Positions 33,116 through 43,422 are shown, counted from the stretch's first letter. The stretch is DNA of 64,000 nt from JAZQQB01 sp045628865 (GCA_045628865.1 JAZQQB010000064.1:1-64000); one strand, 5' to 3'. Numbers and translations are program-made. Notes: generated from the sequence alone by a model not told the origin.

Positions 33116-36100
33116 CTATTCCTTCGATAAATCTTTTTGCATAAGTTCTAAGACCTCATCGTCCTTATAGGATTTTAATTCTGTAAGCTCTTCTCCTAAA
33201 AGTTTGGTATCCAAACCACACTTTCCTTTAAAAGCACAAAAATCACAAGAAGTGGTGGTTCCCATGGTACATGGATTTCTTTTTACTACACCACCCATAA
33301 TGGCTTCTCCAAATCCCTTGATCTTATGTGTCACATATTCAGAGATCAGATCCATCTGTTCCTTTGTATACACATCAGAACTGCTGGTAAAGCTTCCATC
33401 CTTTTTTCGTTCTACTGGAATTACCATAGAAGCCTTTTCAAAACCATGATCCAAAGCATCCACCACCGCATCCTCGGCAAGGATGATTCCCTTTGGACGC
33501 AGGTTTTTACGAATCTGTTCTGTAACGGCTTCCTTGGTATCCATAAGTGGATCCCTATCTACAAAAGGATCCTTCATGCTATAATACATAAGCCCTGCCG
33601 GCAATGCCTGCTTATCAGGAAATCTTTTTTTCACTTCTGATAAGGCTGCGTTCATATATACTACTAACTGAAGCTGTCTTCCATAATAAAGTTCAGAAAG
33701 ATCAAAGTCCTTGTTTCCAGATTTATAATCAATGACCTTTACATACACCGAATCCTGATCCTCATAAAGATCCATTCGATCGATCCTTCCCTGCAATTTC
33801 AACTTCTGTCCGTTCTTTAAATCCATGTTTAATGACTTATCATCCATAGACTGAAATTCCAACTCAAAATCAGATGGAATAAAACTACCCTGTTTTAACT
33901 GAAACTGCAATGTATCCACTGTTCGTTTCATGATCCTTTTCATCTTGGTAATGGCATATTCCTGTCTTGCCGTACTGTATAATACCGTATCGCCAAAACC
34001 CGCTGCCGCCTCATCCACAGCTTTCTCTATGATCCTTTCCCCTGCTTCCTTTGAAAAATTAAACCAGTTTAGCTTCTCTTTTTTGAGCTCATTAGAAAAG
34101 GTATACATGACCTGATGAAAGATGGTTCCTAAATCCTTTGCTTCAAACTGATATTCCTCACGTTCCTTTAGTTTCAAACCATACTGTAAGAAATATCTAT
34201 AGGCACACTGGGAAAAGGTTTCAAACCGGCTGACACTTCCATAAAGCACAGCTCCATACAACGCCTTTACCACCTCTTCCCTCATAGGAAGTCCTTCATA
34301 GCGGTAGAAAGCAGCCTTCGTCATCTTTAAAGCATATTCTGACAATTCCTCATCTTTGGCAAAAACATCCATCAGCGAATATAGTACCCTGGTTTCTTTT
34401 AATCGACCTGCCGCATATTCTCTGATCTGGTCTGTAAAAATCTCTCGTCCATCAGAAACGCTTAAGATATCCTCCATTTTCTCACTGTCCGCCAAAGCAC
34501 GAACCTGAAGTTTCGGATACAATCTTTTTACAGTATCGATCAAATAGGAAGGACGTACATTTTTACCCTCTGCATTGGTTCGCACATAGGATAGCACCAA
34601 TTCTTTGGAGGGTTTTGTCATATTTAAATACAAATAAAATCTTTGGATATACATCTTCTGTCTTGGACTTGGTGCCATCTCAAAATCACCTGTCACTAGA
34701 AATTCTCTATCAATATCATTGATGATACCGCTATTCCCACCCTTTTTCGGAATGGTTCCATCATTCACGCCGACAAAGAATAGCACTTTAATATTGCTCA
34801 ATCGGGTTCGTTCCATATCACCTGCTACAAATCGATCCACATTTTGTGGCAAAGTACCTACCTTACATTCATCAAAGCCTGCCTTTAAGATCTCTATAAA
34901 TTCCTGGAAAGTCATTTCCTCCTCACCAAGTAAGCTTACAAACTGATCTAATAATTCTATGATCTCACGATACACCTGGCTATATTCTAATGCCTTGGAA
35001 AGTTCATTCTTTTCTGTAAAATCATCTGCACAGGCTTTCAACTTCTCTTCCAGTTCATTTTCCACCATGAACTGATAGATATTTTCTACATAAGAACGCA
35101 CACTTGCTTTCTTTTTCCTGATGGGAGCAAACATGGCAACAATCTTTTCACGAATCTGATTCAGTTCCATCAGACGCTCTTCAAAAAGCGTGGTATCTGT
35201 TGGTTTTCCAGTAAACATGCGCTCATATTTTGTTCTGGATCGAATGCCCTTTTGCAAACAATAATTCTCTAATTTGTCAATCTCATCCTCAGAAAATCCT
35301 GACATCTGGTTTCTTAAAAAATGGAACAGATCCTCATAGGCAAAATCAGATAATACTACCTGTAAAGCACTCACCACAAAGTCCATACCTGGATTTCCCG
35401 ACAATTTTGCGGTTCTATCCATGTAAAGAGGAATTTCCATCTTTTTACATTCTTCCTCAATAAAGTATTCGTAATCAGAAAGAGCACCTGTGATCAGCGC
35501 AAAATCCCTATATTGATATCCCTGTTCACACACCAGCCTTTTCACATGGCGAAGTACACCCTTGATCTCCTGTCTTGGATTTTCTGCCTCCCAGATTTTG
35601 ACAGAATTGGTAACATCTGCAAAACTTTTGCTTCGATAACGGAATAGTTCCTGCTCCAAAAATGCCAGTTCTGCATTATTTTGATAGCGAAAAACCGGAG
35701 TAGCAGGCATCAATACATGATCTTCCAATGCAAAATCTGTATTCTTTGCAAGTCTCACTAGGGCATCCATCATCTTTCGACTCATGGAAAAAAGATACTG
35801 ATCCTCATATTCCTTAGAAAGATCCTCTAATGGATCCATAGTAACCGTGACCATTACTTTTTCACAAACCAAAAAAAGCTGTTCCAAAAAACGCATCTGC
35901 ACTGGTGTAAAGCCGGTAAAACCATCCAAAATGATCACTGAATCCCTTAGAAGACAGCTTTTTAAGACCTGACGGGACGCCAGATCTAATATTTCTTCCT
36001 TTGTAATAAACTTTTCTTCTATGTTTTTTTGAAAAATCTGATAGATACTGGCAAGATCTTTCAGCTTATCGCGCAATGCATTTTTCCCATTGGCAAAAGC

Positions 36101-36526
36101 GATCATCTCTTCCATTTTGGCAGCATCGATCCCATACTGATAGAATTCAGATAACGCAGACTTTACTTCGTGTACATACCCTGTTTTTTTCAAATGGGCA
36201 CCTATCACTGGAAGCTTTTCTTTATTCTCTCCTGCAACTTTTCGAAGGATCAGACTCTTTCCTGTATCATCTAAAACCGGCATATCATCTCCACCGTTTT
36301 CTTCGAACAAACGATGAGATAATCTGCCAAAGCTTAAAACATCAATATTCATGATTCCTTTAGAGTGTGTCAATACCAGATCCTTTTGGGTCTGCATGGT
36401 AAACTGGTCTGGCACAAGAATAAAGAACTGCTTTTTCGGATGAAGCCTTGCTTCTTCCACCATATAATGATGTACATAATGGCTTTTACCGGAACCACTT
36501 CCTCCAATCACGAATTGTAAGCCCAT
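33116..36526 (-). CDS. addB: ATP-dependent helicase/nuclease subunit B (AddB)
   Basis: 1136 residues. N-terminal Walker A IGGSGSGKSHYVHHYM. The central region is an inactivated helicase fold that scans for Chi. The C-terminal nuclease has VKVIDYKSGNKDFD, flanked by the cysteines of an Fe-S staple: one in FSQCAYRYFLQYG and three in CTMGTTTSCDFCAFKGKC. The two nucleases of AddAB each cut one strand. It is upstream of addA in the run DJ-1, addB, addA, MBL RNase, folA. Confidence 0.95.
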   Translation of the reverse strand: MGLQFVIGGSGSGKSHYVHHYMVEEARLHPKKQFFILVPDQFTMQTQKDLVLTHSKGIMNIDVLSFGRLSHRLFEENGGDDMPVLDDTGKSLILRKVAGENKEKLPVIGAHLKKTGYVHEVKSALSEFYQYGIDAAKMEEMIAFANGKNALRDKLKDLASIYQIFQKNIEEKFITKEEILDLASRQVLKSCLLRDSVIILDGFTGFTPVQMRFLEQLFLVCEKVMVTVTMDPLEDLSKEYEDQYLFSMSRKMMDALVRLAKNTDFALEDHVLMPATPVFRYQNNAELAFLEQELFRYRSKSFADVTNSVKIWEAENPRQEIKGVLRHVKRLVCEQGYQYRDFALITGALSDYEYFIEEECKKMEIPLYMDRTAKLSGNPGMDFVVSALQVVLSDFAYEDLFHFLRNQMSGFSEDEIDKLENYCLQKGIRSRTKYERMFTGKPTDTTLFEERLMELNQIREKIVAMFAPIRKKKASVRSYVENIYQFMVENELEEKLKACADDFTEKNELSKALEYSQVYREIIELLDQFVSLLGEEEMTFQEFIEILKAGFDECKVGTLPQNVDRFVAGDMERTRLSNIKVLFFVGVNDGTIPKKGGNSGIINDIDREFLVTGDFEMAPSPRQKMYIQRFYLYLNMTKPSKELVLSYVRTNAEGKNVRPSYLIDTVKRLYPKLQVRALADSEKMEDILSVSDGREIFTDQIREYAAGRLKETRVLYSLMDVFAKDEELSEYALKMTKAAFYRYEGLPMREEVVKALYGAVLYGSVSRFETFSQCAYRYFLQYGLKLKEREEYQFEAKDLGTIFHQVMYTFSNELKKEKLNWFNFSKEAGERIIEKAVDEAAAGFGDTVLYSTARQEYAITKMKRIMKRTVDTLQFQLKQGSFIPSDFELEFQSMDDKSLNMDLKNGQKLKLQGRIDRMDLYEDQDSVYVKVIDYKSGNKDFDLSELYYGRQLQLVVYMNAALSEVKKRFPDKQALPAGLMYYSMKDPFVDRDPLMDTKEAVTEQIRKNLRPKGIILAEDAVVDALDHGFEKASMVIPVERKKDGSFTSSSDVYTKEQMDLISEYVTHKIKGFGEAIMGGVVKRNPCTMGTTTSCDFCAFKGKCGLDTKLLGEELTELKSYKDDEVLELMQKDLSKE

Positions 36527-36548
36527 AGAATTCCCCTTTTCCTATACG

Positions 36549-37103
36549 TTATGCCTGATAAATAATACCCTTTGCAAGCTCACCTGCTTTTTCTTCTCCT
36601 ACTAAGATTTCTACAATCTTTAGTGAAAATGCAATAGCGCAACCCATTCCTCTACTCATAATGAGCTTATCAGATACTACAACCTCATCCTGTAACACAG
36701 TAGCTCCTTCTAAATCCTTTTCAAAGCCTGGATAGCAACATGCATTTTTGCCCTGTAACACGCCCTTGTGTCCTAAGATGCTTGGTGCAGCACAAATAGC
36801 TGCTACATACTTTCCATCTTCTATAAAGCTATCTACCTGTTTCATAAGTTTTTCACAGGCTTCTAGATTCTTTGTTCCTGGCATACCTCCCGGCAATACG
36901 ATCATATCCAGTTTCGTAAAATCCACTTCTTTTAGTAACTGATCCATCTCCACACCGATTCCATGTGAACCAGTCACTTTTTTCTCATCTGAAATGGAGA
37001 TCATATCAATACTAAGACCAGCTCTTCTACAAATATCTACCACTGTTAACGCTTCTATCTCTTCATATCCTGTTCCAAAAAAAATACCGATTTTTTTATT
37101 CAT
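36549..37103 (-). CDS. DJ-1/PfpI family protein
   Basis: 184 residues from the ATG at 37103 (CGGAGG 9 nt upstream); an earlier in-frame ATG is rejected. Class I glutamine-amidotransferase-like fold, with the Glu of GTGYEEIEAL and nucleophile Cys in AAICAAPSIL. DJ-1 homologues (YajL/ThiJ) protect against carbonyl or oxidative damage; the exact reaction is uncertain. It lies 22 nt upstream of addB and is probably co-transcribed. Confidence 0.9.
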   Translation of the reverse strand: MNKKIGIFFGTGYEEIEALTVVDICRRAGLSIDMISISDEKKVTGSHGIGVEMDQLLKEVDFTKLDMIVLPGGMPGTKNLEACEKLMKQVDSFIEDGKYVAAICAAPSILGHKGVLQGKNACCYPGFEKDLEGATVLQDEVVVSDKLIMSRGMGCAIAFSLKIVEILVGEEKAGELAKGIIYQA

Positions 37104-37268
37104 ATATTCTTTCCTCCGTAGCTCACTCATATGTTTATAGTTTAACACATAAATGAACTAAATACCGATTTTTTTGAAAAAAACTAAAGGAATTCCCGCA
37201 ATAATCCGAAAAAATGTATGAAAAAACAAACTTACTTTACATCCCAGAGCAACCCAAAGCTCGAAAAA

Positions 37269-37299
37269 AACCGTTACAGACTTCCCAACTGTAACGGTT
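37269..37299 (-). terminator. Terminator after the tandem histidine kinase genes
   Basis: An 11-bp stem AACCGTTACAG/CTGTAACGGTT has T-runs on both strands. A second GC-rich hairpin, GTGCGCC/GGCGCAC (37309-37326), lies between it and the stop. Confidence 0.85.
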
Positions 37300-37328
37300 T
37301 TTTATATAGTGCGCCTAGCGGCGCACGT

Positions 37329-39590
37329 TTAAGATAAATAGTTTTTTAATATATTTTCAAGACTATTACCATCTACAGGTTTCATCAGATAATCCTGAAA
37401 ACCTTCCTTCATGTACATTTCTCTAGCGCCCTGTATCACATTTGCAGTTAATGCGATTACCGGTGTGTCTTTACACAGATTATCTTCTTCCTTCTTAAGA
37501 TAATGAAGCGTTTCTATTCCATCCATCTCAGGCATCAAATGATCCATAAAGATCAGATCAAAAGATTCCTCGCAAACTTTTTTGATACACTCTCGTCCAC
37601 TTCGTGCACAGCTAACCTGTACTTTTGTTCGCCTTAACAATCCTTGCATTACCTTTAGATTCACTGCATTATCATCAACAACCAATATACGGGCATTTGG
37701 ATTTTCATATATTTCCTCATCTTGCGTATCTATTGATCTATACTGTGAAAAATCGATTATTCCAATCGGTGTCTGATTCACAATTCCTTGTGGGATTGTA
37801 AGCTCTACAATGGTTTCTATATCATTTTCTGAGACGTTTTTACTACCATGTAAGATTACAAGCAACTGATCTATCATTGCAAGCGTAAGCTCTAGCTGAT
37901 TATTGCCAATCTCAATCTTTTCTTCTTCCTCACACTGTTTTTTATTTAGCTTGTTCAAATCAACCTCTTGGAATCGAACAATCTTACCTGTTTCCCGAAA
38001 TCTTATATGTAACATAGCTAACGGATATGATTCATACAAGTCATCTGTTAACTCCAAACTTACCCTGGCTTCTAATTTCTCTCTTTTGCAGAATTTCATT
38101 CCACTCAAAAAGATATTTACGATGAGCTGTTCCACTCTTAGCTGATCCCCATACATTTTCTTCGGAAATTCCGGATCAATCTCTGGTTGTAATTCAACCT
38201 TTGTTTCATGCTTTCTGATCTGAATCTTTTGAAATATACTTTCTATCATTTCTGATACATCATAACTATTTTCCAAAAGATCCATTTTTCCTGATTCCAA
38301 CTTGGAGAAATCCAATATATCATTCACAAGAGCTAATAGTGTATTGCCTGCTGCTTTGATATTATTGGCATACTCTGAAACATTTTTTTCTTTTCCTTCT
38401 CGAATGATCATCTCATCCATTCCAAGGATTGCATTGATCGGTGTTCTGATTTCATGTGACATATTTGCCAGGAATGAACTTTTCGTTTTATTTGCCCGAT
38501 CAGCTTCCTTTGTCAGATCCTCAATTCGCAATAAATCCTTTTTCTTTTCTGTCAGATCTTGCAATTCCAAAAGATACCCTAACACACTGCCGTTTTTACG
38601 ATATAAATTCGTCAGATTCATATTATAGGTTTTTTCCCCATATTCAAATTCTATCTCTGGCATTTGTATCTGGTTTGAATCCGAATTACTACATTGTTCA
38701 AATAATTTATCCAGTCCATTTGAAAGTTTTCTCTCCTCTTTGGAAATATCTGACACCGCATCAAGTCTTTTATATATCCTTACTTTAGAAAAAAGTTTTG
38801 TGAAAGGCTTATTATAGTAGATTACTTCACGCCTCGTATTCATGATCACAACTGCTTCATCTGCATTATCCAAGATATATTCTTTCGCATTCTGTTCTAT
38901 ATCAAACATATGGTATTTTCGTATGGATACAATAAAAAATAAGCCTGTGATCATAAAGCAAAAAGCCAGCAGATCATATCCTCTCCAAATTCCAAGTATC
39001 TGAAGAGCAATTCCTATAGTAGGAGATAGTATTCCTAGAAGCATAAAAAAGTATCTTCTTTTTTGGATCACATTTTGTGCTTTTATCCATCTTATGATCA
39101 TAAAGATCACCGTTGTGATCAAAATCGAATATGTTTCTGCTATCATCACATAAAATGCAAATCCATACTCCTTTTTTACATGAGGCATTCTTCCAATGTA
39201 TGCCATAGTAATTTCTGTATAAAAAAGTTTACACTTCGGAAAAGCAAAAACAGTACAGATCAAAAACAAATCTATACTCCATAACAGTCCGTTGACCCAC
39301 CTTTTTATAGATATGTGATAATATTCTGCAAAAAAGAACACAGAATATGTAATCAGCATAATCTTACTTACATTTCCTAATTTAATAGCATTTACAATAC
39401 TATTTTGTTCGGATGCAGTCTCTTCCAAATATGCACATATGCTAAAAACGAAGGTAAAGGCAATGGTTAAAACAAAATACATTTGTCCCTTTGATGGTTT
39501 TTCTCTGATAATCAAAATGATCATGATCAATGACACGATCACCGATAATATTGTGGATATTACAGTAAACCAGTTTGATACAAATACCAT
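37329..39590 (-). CDS. Hybrid histidine kinase paralogue with degenerate ATP-binding domain
   Basis: About 753 residues. The frame opens with GTG at 39593, but the ATG at 39590 is 8 nt from AGGAGG and is preferred. Seven hydrophobic segments (about 5-225), a PAS-like region (about 240-345), HisKA with intact His in NMSHEIRTPINA (about 380), then a HATPase region that has lost its motifs. The N-box second Asn is Ser (NIFLSGMKF), DTGxGI reads ETGKIV, and the GTGLGL box reads IGNNQLEL. The C-terminal receiver is intact (LVVDDN, IFMDHLMPEMDG with Asp ~683, LMKPVD). It probably cannot bind ATP and may be a phosphorelay scaffold trans-phosphorylated by its neighbour. Confidence 0.9.
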   Translation of the reverse strand: MVFVSNWFTVISTILSVIVSLIMIILIIREKPSKGQMYFVLTIAFTFVFSICAYLEETASEQNSIVNAIKLGNVSKIMLITYSVFFFAEYYHISIKRWVNGLLWSIDLFLICTVFAFPKCKLFYTEITMAYIGRMPHVKKEYGFAFYVMIAETYSILITTVIFMIIRWIKAQNVIQKRRYFFMLLGILSPTIGIALQILGIWRGYDLLAFCFMITGLFFIVSIRKYHMFDIEQNAKEYILDNADEAVVIMNTRREVIYYNKPFTKLFSKVRIYKRLDAVSDISKEERKLSNGLDKLFEQCSNSDSNQIQMPEIEFEYGEKTYNMNLTNLYRKNGSVLGYLLELQDLTEKKKDLLRIEDLTKEADRANKTKSSFLANMSHEIRTPINAILGMDEMIIREGKEKNVSEYANNIKAAGNTLLALVNDILDFSKLESGKMDLLENSYDVSEMIESIFQKIQIRKHETKVELQPEIDPEFPKKMYGDQLRVEQLIVNIFLSGMKFCKREKLEARVSLELTDDLYESYPLAMLHIRFRETGKIVRFQEVDLNKLNKKQCEEEEKIEIGNNQLELTLAMIDQLLVILHGSKNVSENDIETIVELTIPQGIVNQTPIGIIDFSQYRSIDTQDEEIYENPNARILVVDDNAVNLKVMQGLLRRTKVQVSCARSGRECIKKVCEESFDLIFMDHLMPEMDGIETLHYLKKEEDNLCKDTPVIALTANVIQGAREMYMKEGFQDYLMKPVDGNSLENILKNYLS

Positions 39591-39618
39591 CACTCCATCC
39601 TCCTTTCCTTCCAGACTC

Positions 39619-41814
39619 TTATATCAGTTCTATTTTTTCTTTTGGCAGATACCGAATCATCATATCTTCCAATTCTTCTGTATTCACAGGCTTCATCAAA
39701 TAATCAGTAAATCCTATTTCTATATACATTTCTTTCGCTCCTGCAATTGCATTCGCAGTTAATGCAATAACCGGCGTATCTTTTGACTTGTTTGCATCCA
39801 TGGCGCACATTCGTTCAAAGGTTTCTATACCATCCATTTCCGGCATCATATGATCCATAAAAATAAGATCAAAACATTGTTCCTTTACTAAACGCAAGCA
39901 ATCAAATCCGTTATTCACAGCTGTAATCTGCACCTTGGTTTTCTTTAACAGCCCTTCTAGTACCTTAATATTTACCGTATTATCATCTACGACCAGAACC
40001 TGTACCTCTGGTGCATGGAACTTCTCATGGTATTTTTTCTTTGCCTTCTTCTCACCCTCTTTGACACTGATTCCAGTAAAATCAATTACAACCTGTGGAA
40101 TCTCCAACGTAAATGTAGATCCCTTTTGGTATTCACTTTCAACCGAAATCTCACCATTCATTTTATGGATCAATTTTTGGGTGATTGTTAATCCAAGACC
40201 AGTACCTTCAATATTTCGATTCTTTTCTTCATCTATTCTTTGGAAGGATTTAAACAGCTTTTGTAAGTCTTCTTTTTTGATACCCATACCTGTATCCTGC
40301 ACAGAAAAACGAAGTAATATCTCCGGTCCATGAATAGAAGGTTCTCTCTTTTCATATTCCACTCGTGCTGTTATTTTTCCTGCCTGTGTATATTTCGCAG
40401 CGTTGGTCAGAAGATTGATCATAGCTTGTTGAATGCGATTGGCATCCCCAAGCAAAATCCTTGGTATACTTGGATCAATGATCATCTCATATGCAATATC
40501 TCTTCCCTCTAACCTTGGCAATACCATTCTTTCTGCATTTTGCAAAACGTCTTTTAATTCATATTGTTCCTCAACAATCTCTAATTCTCCTGATTCAATC
40601 TTAGAAAAATCAAGAATATCATTAATGATTGACAATAACGTTTTTCCTGCTGTCTGAATATTCTCGGCATATTCGATCACTGTTGGATCCTCAGTTTCTC
40701 GAATAATCATTTCATCCATACCAAGCACTGCATTGATCGGTGTTCTGATTTCATGTGACATATAAGTCAAAAATGTAGATTTAGCTACATTCGCCATTTT
40801 CGCCTCATTCATCAGTTCATTCATCATCTTTATTTTTTCATATTTCTCAGTGATATCTCTTACTTCGATCAAATATCCCTGTATTTCCTTTTCCTCTTTC
40901 TGCAAAAGAGTTCGATGTACTGCAAAATGCATTCCACCCTCTTCGAACTCCTGTTTCTCAAAATCCAAAAAGTATTCATACCTTTGATCCATTGGTTTAT
41001 ATAAAGAAACATAAGGATCAGCCTGCTTTGTTATCTCATTCATATACAGCACATTTTTATTGGCATCCACTACCATAATAGCCTCTACTGAATGATCCAG
41101 CACATATTCCTTTGCATTTTGAGATAAATCAAAGATTTCATATTTCTCCATTCCAATATAAAAAAATATACTAGACAGCATAAAACAAAATGGAACAATA
41201 TTAAAATTATGCCTATAAAAAAATGCATTAAAGAAATATCCAATAACAGGGATACACACACCAGCTAACATGATCAGATATTTTTTTTTCTCTATTAACT
41301 CTTTGCTTCGAAAGCTTTCTCGTAAAAGCTCCGCCATCATACTTCCAAAAGAAATAAATGCTATAATCAAATACAAAATGTAACACACACCTGGTTTTGC
41401 ATTCCAAATCGAAACATCATTTTCGATAGTTAATTCAAACTCCTTATAATAACTGCCTAAATGCGCTGTTACAAGCACACCTAAAATAATGATTCCATCC
41501 AAAATACTAATAATGATCTTAACAATCAGATCAACCTTAAAATGACAATACTCCGCAAGAAATTCTGTTACAGCACACAAACAAAAAACCTTGGCAATTG
41601 CACAGATTTTTGCCCCAATTAGAGCAGCGTTGGTATCTGTAGATAAAAAAATGGTAAGGCTCCCAAGTCCATTGACAAAAAGGCATACTATGACAATCAA
41701 TAAATTGGTCAATCCCTTGGATGGTCTTTCCTTCATTGCCCGTGCCAACACAAACAAAGGAACCATGCATGTTATGATATTTAAGATCAGTCCAATCCAA
41801 TATTGTAATGACAT
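39619..41814 (-). CDS. Seven-TM hybrid histidine kinase
   Basis: 731 residues. Seven hydrophobic segments (about 5-225), a PAS-like sensor (about 235-322), HisKA with His354 (YMSHEIRTPINAVLG), and an intact HATPase: N-box Asn467/Asn471 (INLLTNAAKYT), DTGMGI (about 507-512), GTGLGL (about 537-542). The receiver has Asp654 (IFMDHMMPEMDG). It ends as a hybrid kinase that needs a downstream Hpt or response regulator; none is adjacent. It shares architecture and many phrases with the next gene (29-nt gap), so the two arose by duplication. The signal is unknown. Confidence 0.93.
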   Translation of the reverse strand: MSLQYWIGLILNIITCMVPLFVLARAMKERPSKGLTNLLIVIVCLFVNGLGSLTIFLSTDTNAALIGAKICAIAKVFCLCAVTEFLAEYCHFKVDLIVKIIISILDGIIILGVLVTAHLGSYYKEFELTIENDVSIWNAKPGVCYILYLIIAFISFGSMMAELLRESFRSKELIEKKKYLIMLAGVCIPVIGYFFNAFFYRHNFNIVPFCFMLSSIFFYIGMEKYEIFDLSQNAKEYVLDHSVEAIMVVDANKNVLYMNEITKQADPYVSLYKPMDQRYEYFLDFEKQEFEEGGMHFAVHRTLLQKEEKEIQGYLIEVRDITEKYEKIKMMNELMNEAKMANVAKSTFLTYMSHEIRTPINAVLGMDEMIIRETEDPTVIEYAENIQTAGKTLLSIINDILDFSKIESGELEIVEEQYELKDVLQNAERMVLPRLEGRDIAYEMIIDPSIPRILLGDANRIQQAMINLLTNAAKYTQAGKITARVEYEKREPSIHGPEILLRFSVQDTGMGIKKEDLQKLFKSFQRIDEEKNRNIEGTGLGLTITQKLIHKMNGEISVESEYQKGSTFTLEIPQVVIDFTGISVKEGEKKAKKKYHEKFHAPEVQVLVVDDNTVNIKVLEGLLKKTKVQITAVNNGFDCLRLVKEQCFDLIFMDHMMPEMDGIETFERMCAMDANKSKDTPVIALTANAIAGAKEMYIEIGFTDYLMKPVNTEELEDMMIRYLPKEKIELI

Positions 41815-41862
41815 AACTGTGCCCTTTCCAAAATTACAATAAATATTTCCACTAGTATGAAT

Positions 41863-41891
41863 ATTTTATCAAATTATCTGATAAGTGTAAA
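41863..41891 (-). promoter_or_regulatory. Promoter of the kinase pair
   Basis: TTTACA (41886-41891), 17 nt, TAAAAT (41863-41868), about 50 nt upstream of the first kinase start. Confidence 0.75.
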
Positions 41892-41970
41892 GAATTCTCT
41901 GACAATATTCATATTCTCATTTCCGCTTGCATATAAATAAAAAGAAATTCACTTATAAGGATGCACATTT

Positions 41971-43215
41971 ATGGACACATTACAAAACGAAGTCGGAGGA
42001 TTACAAATTTTTGCCACCACAAGGCAGGGGTATTTCCCTGTTGAAGGTGCTACTGTCTCCATTGCTCTTTCTGAAGCGCCTTCTACCATATTACAAAGCG
42101 GCATTACAAATTCATCTGGACAGACAAAAATATTTGAGGTTTCTACACCCAATGTTTCACTTAGTTTAGATCCTGACAATACGTTAAAACCCTATACCGA
42201 TTATACTGTTACTATTCAAAAAGAAGGTTTTGAGCCTATTACTATATCCGGTTCTGAAGTATTACCAGGAGAACAATCCATCTTACCTGTTGAAATGATA
42301 GAAACTACCTCGCAGGATGAGAATGAAATCATCAATATTCCTCCTCACACCTTATACGGTGACTATCCACCCAAAATTCCTGAAGCAATGATCAAACCAA
42401 TAGAGGATACCGGTGAAATTGTATTAAGCCGTGTTGTAATTCCTGAATACATTGTAGTTCACGATGGAGCTCCTTCAAATTCTTCTGCTAAAAACTACTA
42501 CGTACCCTATACAGATTATATTAAAAATGTTGTTTCTTCCGAAATATATGCAACCTGGCCTGAAAGTGCCATCTACGCTAATACACTTGCAATTATGTCT
42601 TTTACCTTAAACCGCGTTTATACAGAATGGTATCGAAATCAAGGGTATAACTTTACCATCACCAGTTCTACTGCCTATGATCAGAAATGGATTTATGGAA
42701 GAAATATCTACAAAAACATCGATCAGATTGTAGATTCTATTTTTGCCAATTATTTATCCAAACCAGGACTAATACAACCTCTTTTTGCAGCCTATTGTGA
42801 TGGCAGTAATGTAAGCTGTTCCGGTCTCAGTCAATGGGGAAGCAAAACTCTTGCATCCCGTGGATACTCCGCAATCGAAATCATTCGTTACTATTATGGG
42901 AACGACGTTTACATCAATTCCTCTGAATATATTTCAGGTATTCCAGCTTCTTACCCTGGATACAATTTAACAACTGGAAGTAGTGGTACAAAAGTCCGCC
43001 AACTCCAGCAACAGCTCAATCGTATAGCTAGAAATTATCCACTTATTCCGACTATCTCAGTGGATGGAAAATATGGTTCACAGACTGCAAGATCGGTTCG
43101 CATATTTCAAAATATATTCGGGCTTCCACAAACAGGTATTACCGATTTTGCTACCTGGTATGCAATTTCAAGAATCTACGTTGCAGTTGCAAGACTCTCT
43201 GAATTTGCAAGATAA
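41971..43215 (+). CDS. SpoIID-like protein with peptidoglycan-binding domain
   Basis: 414 residues. N-terminal beta-rich segment (about 5-110) like a carboxypeptidase-regulatory/Cna-B fold (VEGATVSIAL, TVTIQKEGF). A SpoIID/LytB-like domain follows (about 150-330: YTDYIKNVVSSEIYATWP with the catalytic Glu, then AAYCDGSNVSCSGLSQWG). The C-terminal PG_binding_1 domain is about 340-400 (VRQLQQQLNRIA, VDGKYGSQTARSVRIFQ). SpoIID enzymes are lytic transglycosylases on denuded glycan. There is no signal peptide or membrane helix, unlike SpoIID, so it may act after mother-cell lysis or within the spore coat. Ribosome site AAGGATG is modest. Confidence 0.82.
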   Translation: MDTLQNEVGGLQIFATTRQGYFPVEGATVSIALSEAPSTILQSGITNSSGQTKIFEVSTPNVSLSLDPDNTLKPYTDYTVTIQKEGFEPITISGSEVLPGEQSILPVEMIETTSQDENEIINIPPHTLYGDYPPKIPEAMIKPIEDTGEIVLSRVVIPEYIVVHDGAPSNSSAKNYYVPYTDYIKNVVSSEIYATWPESAIYANTLAIMSFTLNRVYTEWYRNQGYNFTITSSTAYDQKWIYGRNIYKNIDQIVDSIFANYLSKPGLIQPLFAAYCDGSNVSCSGLSQWGSKTLASRGYSAIEIIRYYYGNDVYINSSEYISGIPASYPGYNLTTGSSGTKVRQLQQQLNRIARNYPLIPTISVDGKYGSQTARSVRIFQNIFGLPQTGITDFATWYAISRIYVAVARLSEFAR

Positions 43216-43232
43216 AACCATTGATCCAGAAC

Positions 43233-43253
43233 AAAGAGTGCGAAGCACTCTTT
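43233..43253 (+). terminator. Terminator-like hairpin after the SpoIID-like gene
   Basis: Stem AAAGAGTGC/GCACTCTTT with a 3-nt loop, then TCTCG, on the plus strand, 17 nt after the stop. Confidence 0.65.
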
Positions 43254-43314
43254 CTCGCCCGAGCGGATGCGCAGCATTATCTTCCTTTCCGCGAGGTGCG
43301 ATCCATCACGGAGC

Positions 43315-43361
43315 TTTTTGTTTGATAGGTAAGTTCGGAGAACTTTCCTATCAAACAAAAA
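43315..43361. repeat. Long near-perfect hairpin
   Basis: A 21-bp stem with one T-T mismatch: TTTTTGTTTGATAGG then AAGTTC pair with GAACTT then CCTATCAAACAAAAA. It lies between the convergent SpoIID-like and htpG genes. Confidence 0.7.
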
Positions 43362-43362
43362 A

Positions 43363-43397
43363 GCCATCAAAGCATTCTTTTCGAATGCCCTGATGGC
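43363..43397 (-). terminator. Terminator of htpG
   Basis: GCCATCA and GCATTC pair with GAATGC and TGATGGC. The minus strand continues TTTTTTG. It lies about 25 nt past the htpG stop. Confidence 0.88.
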
Positions 43398-43422
43398 TTC
43401 CTGATATCTTTCTTTTTTAAAA

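Noticed and set aside
41892..41970. Sporulation sigma-G or sigma-K promoter before the SpoIID-like gene
   Set aside because: CATATAAAT is only a partial -10 match and no convincing -35 lies at proper distance.
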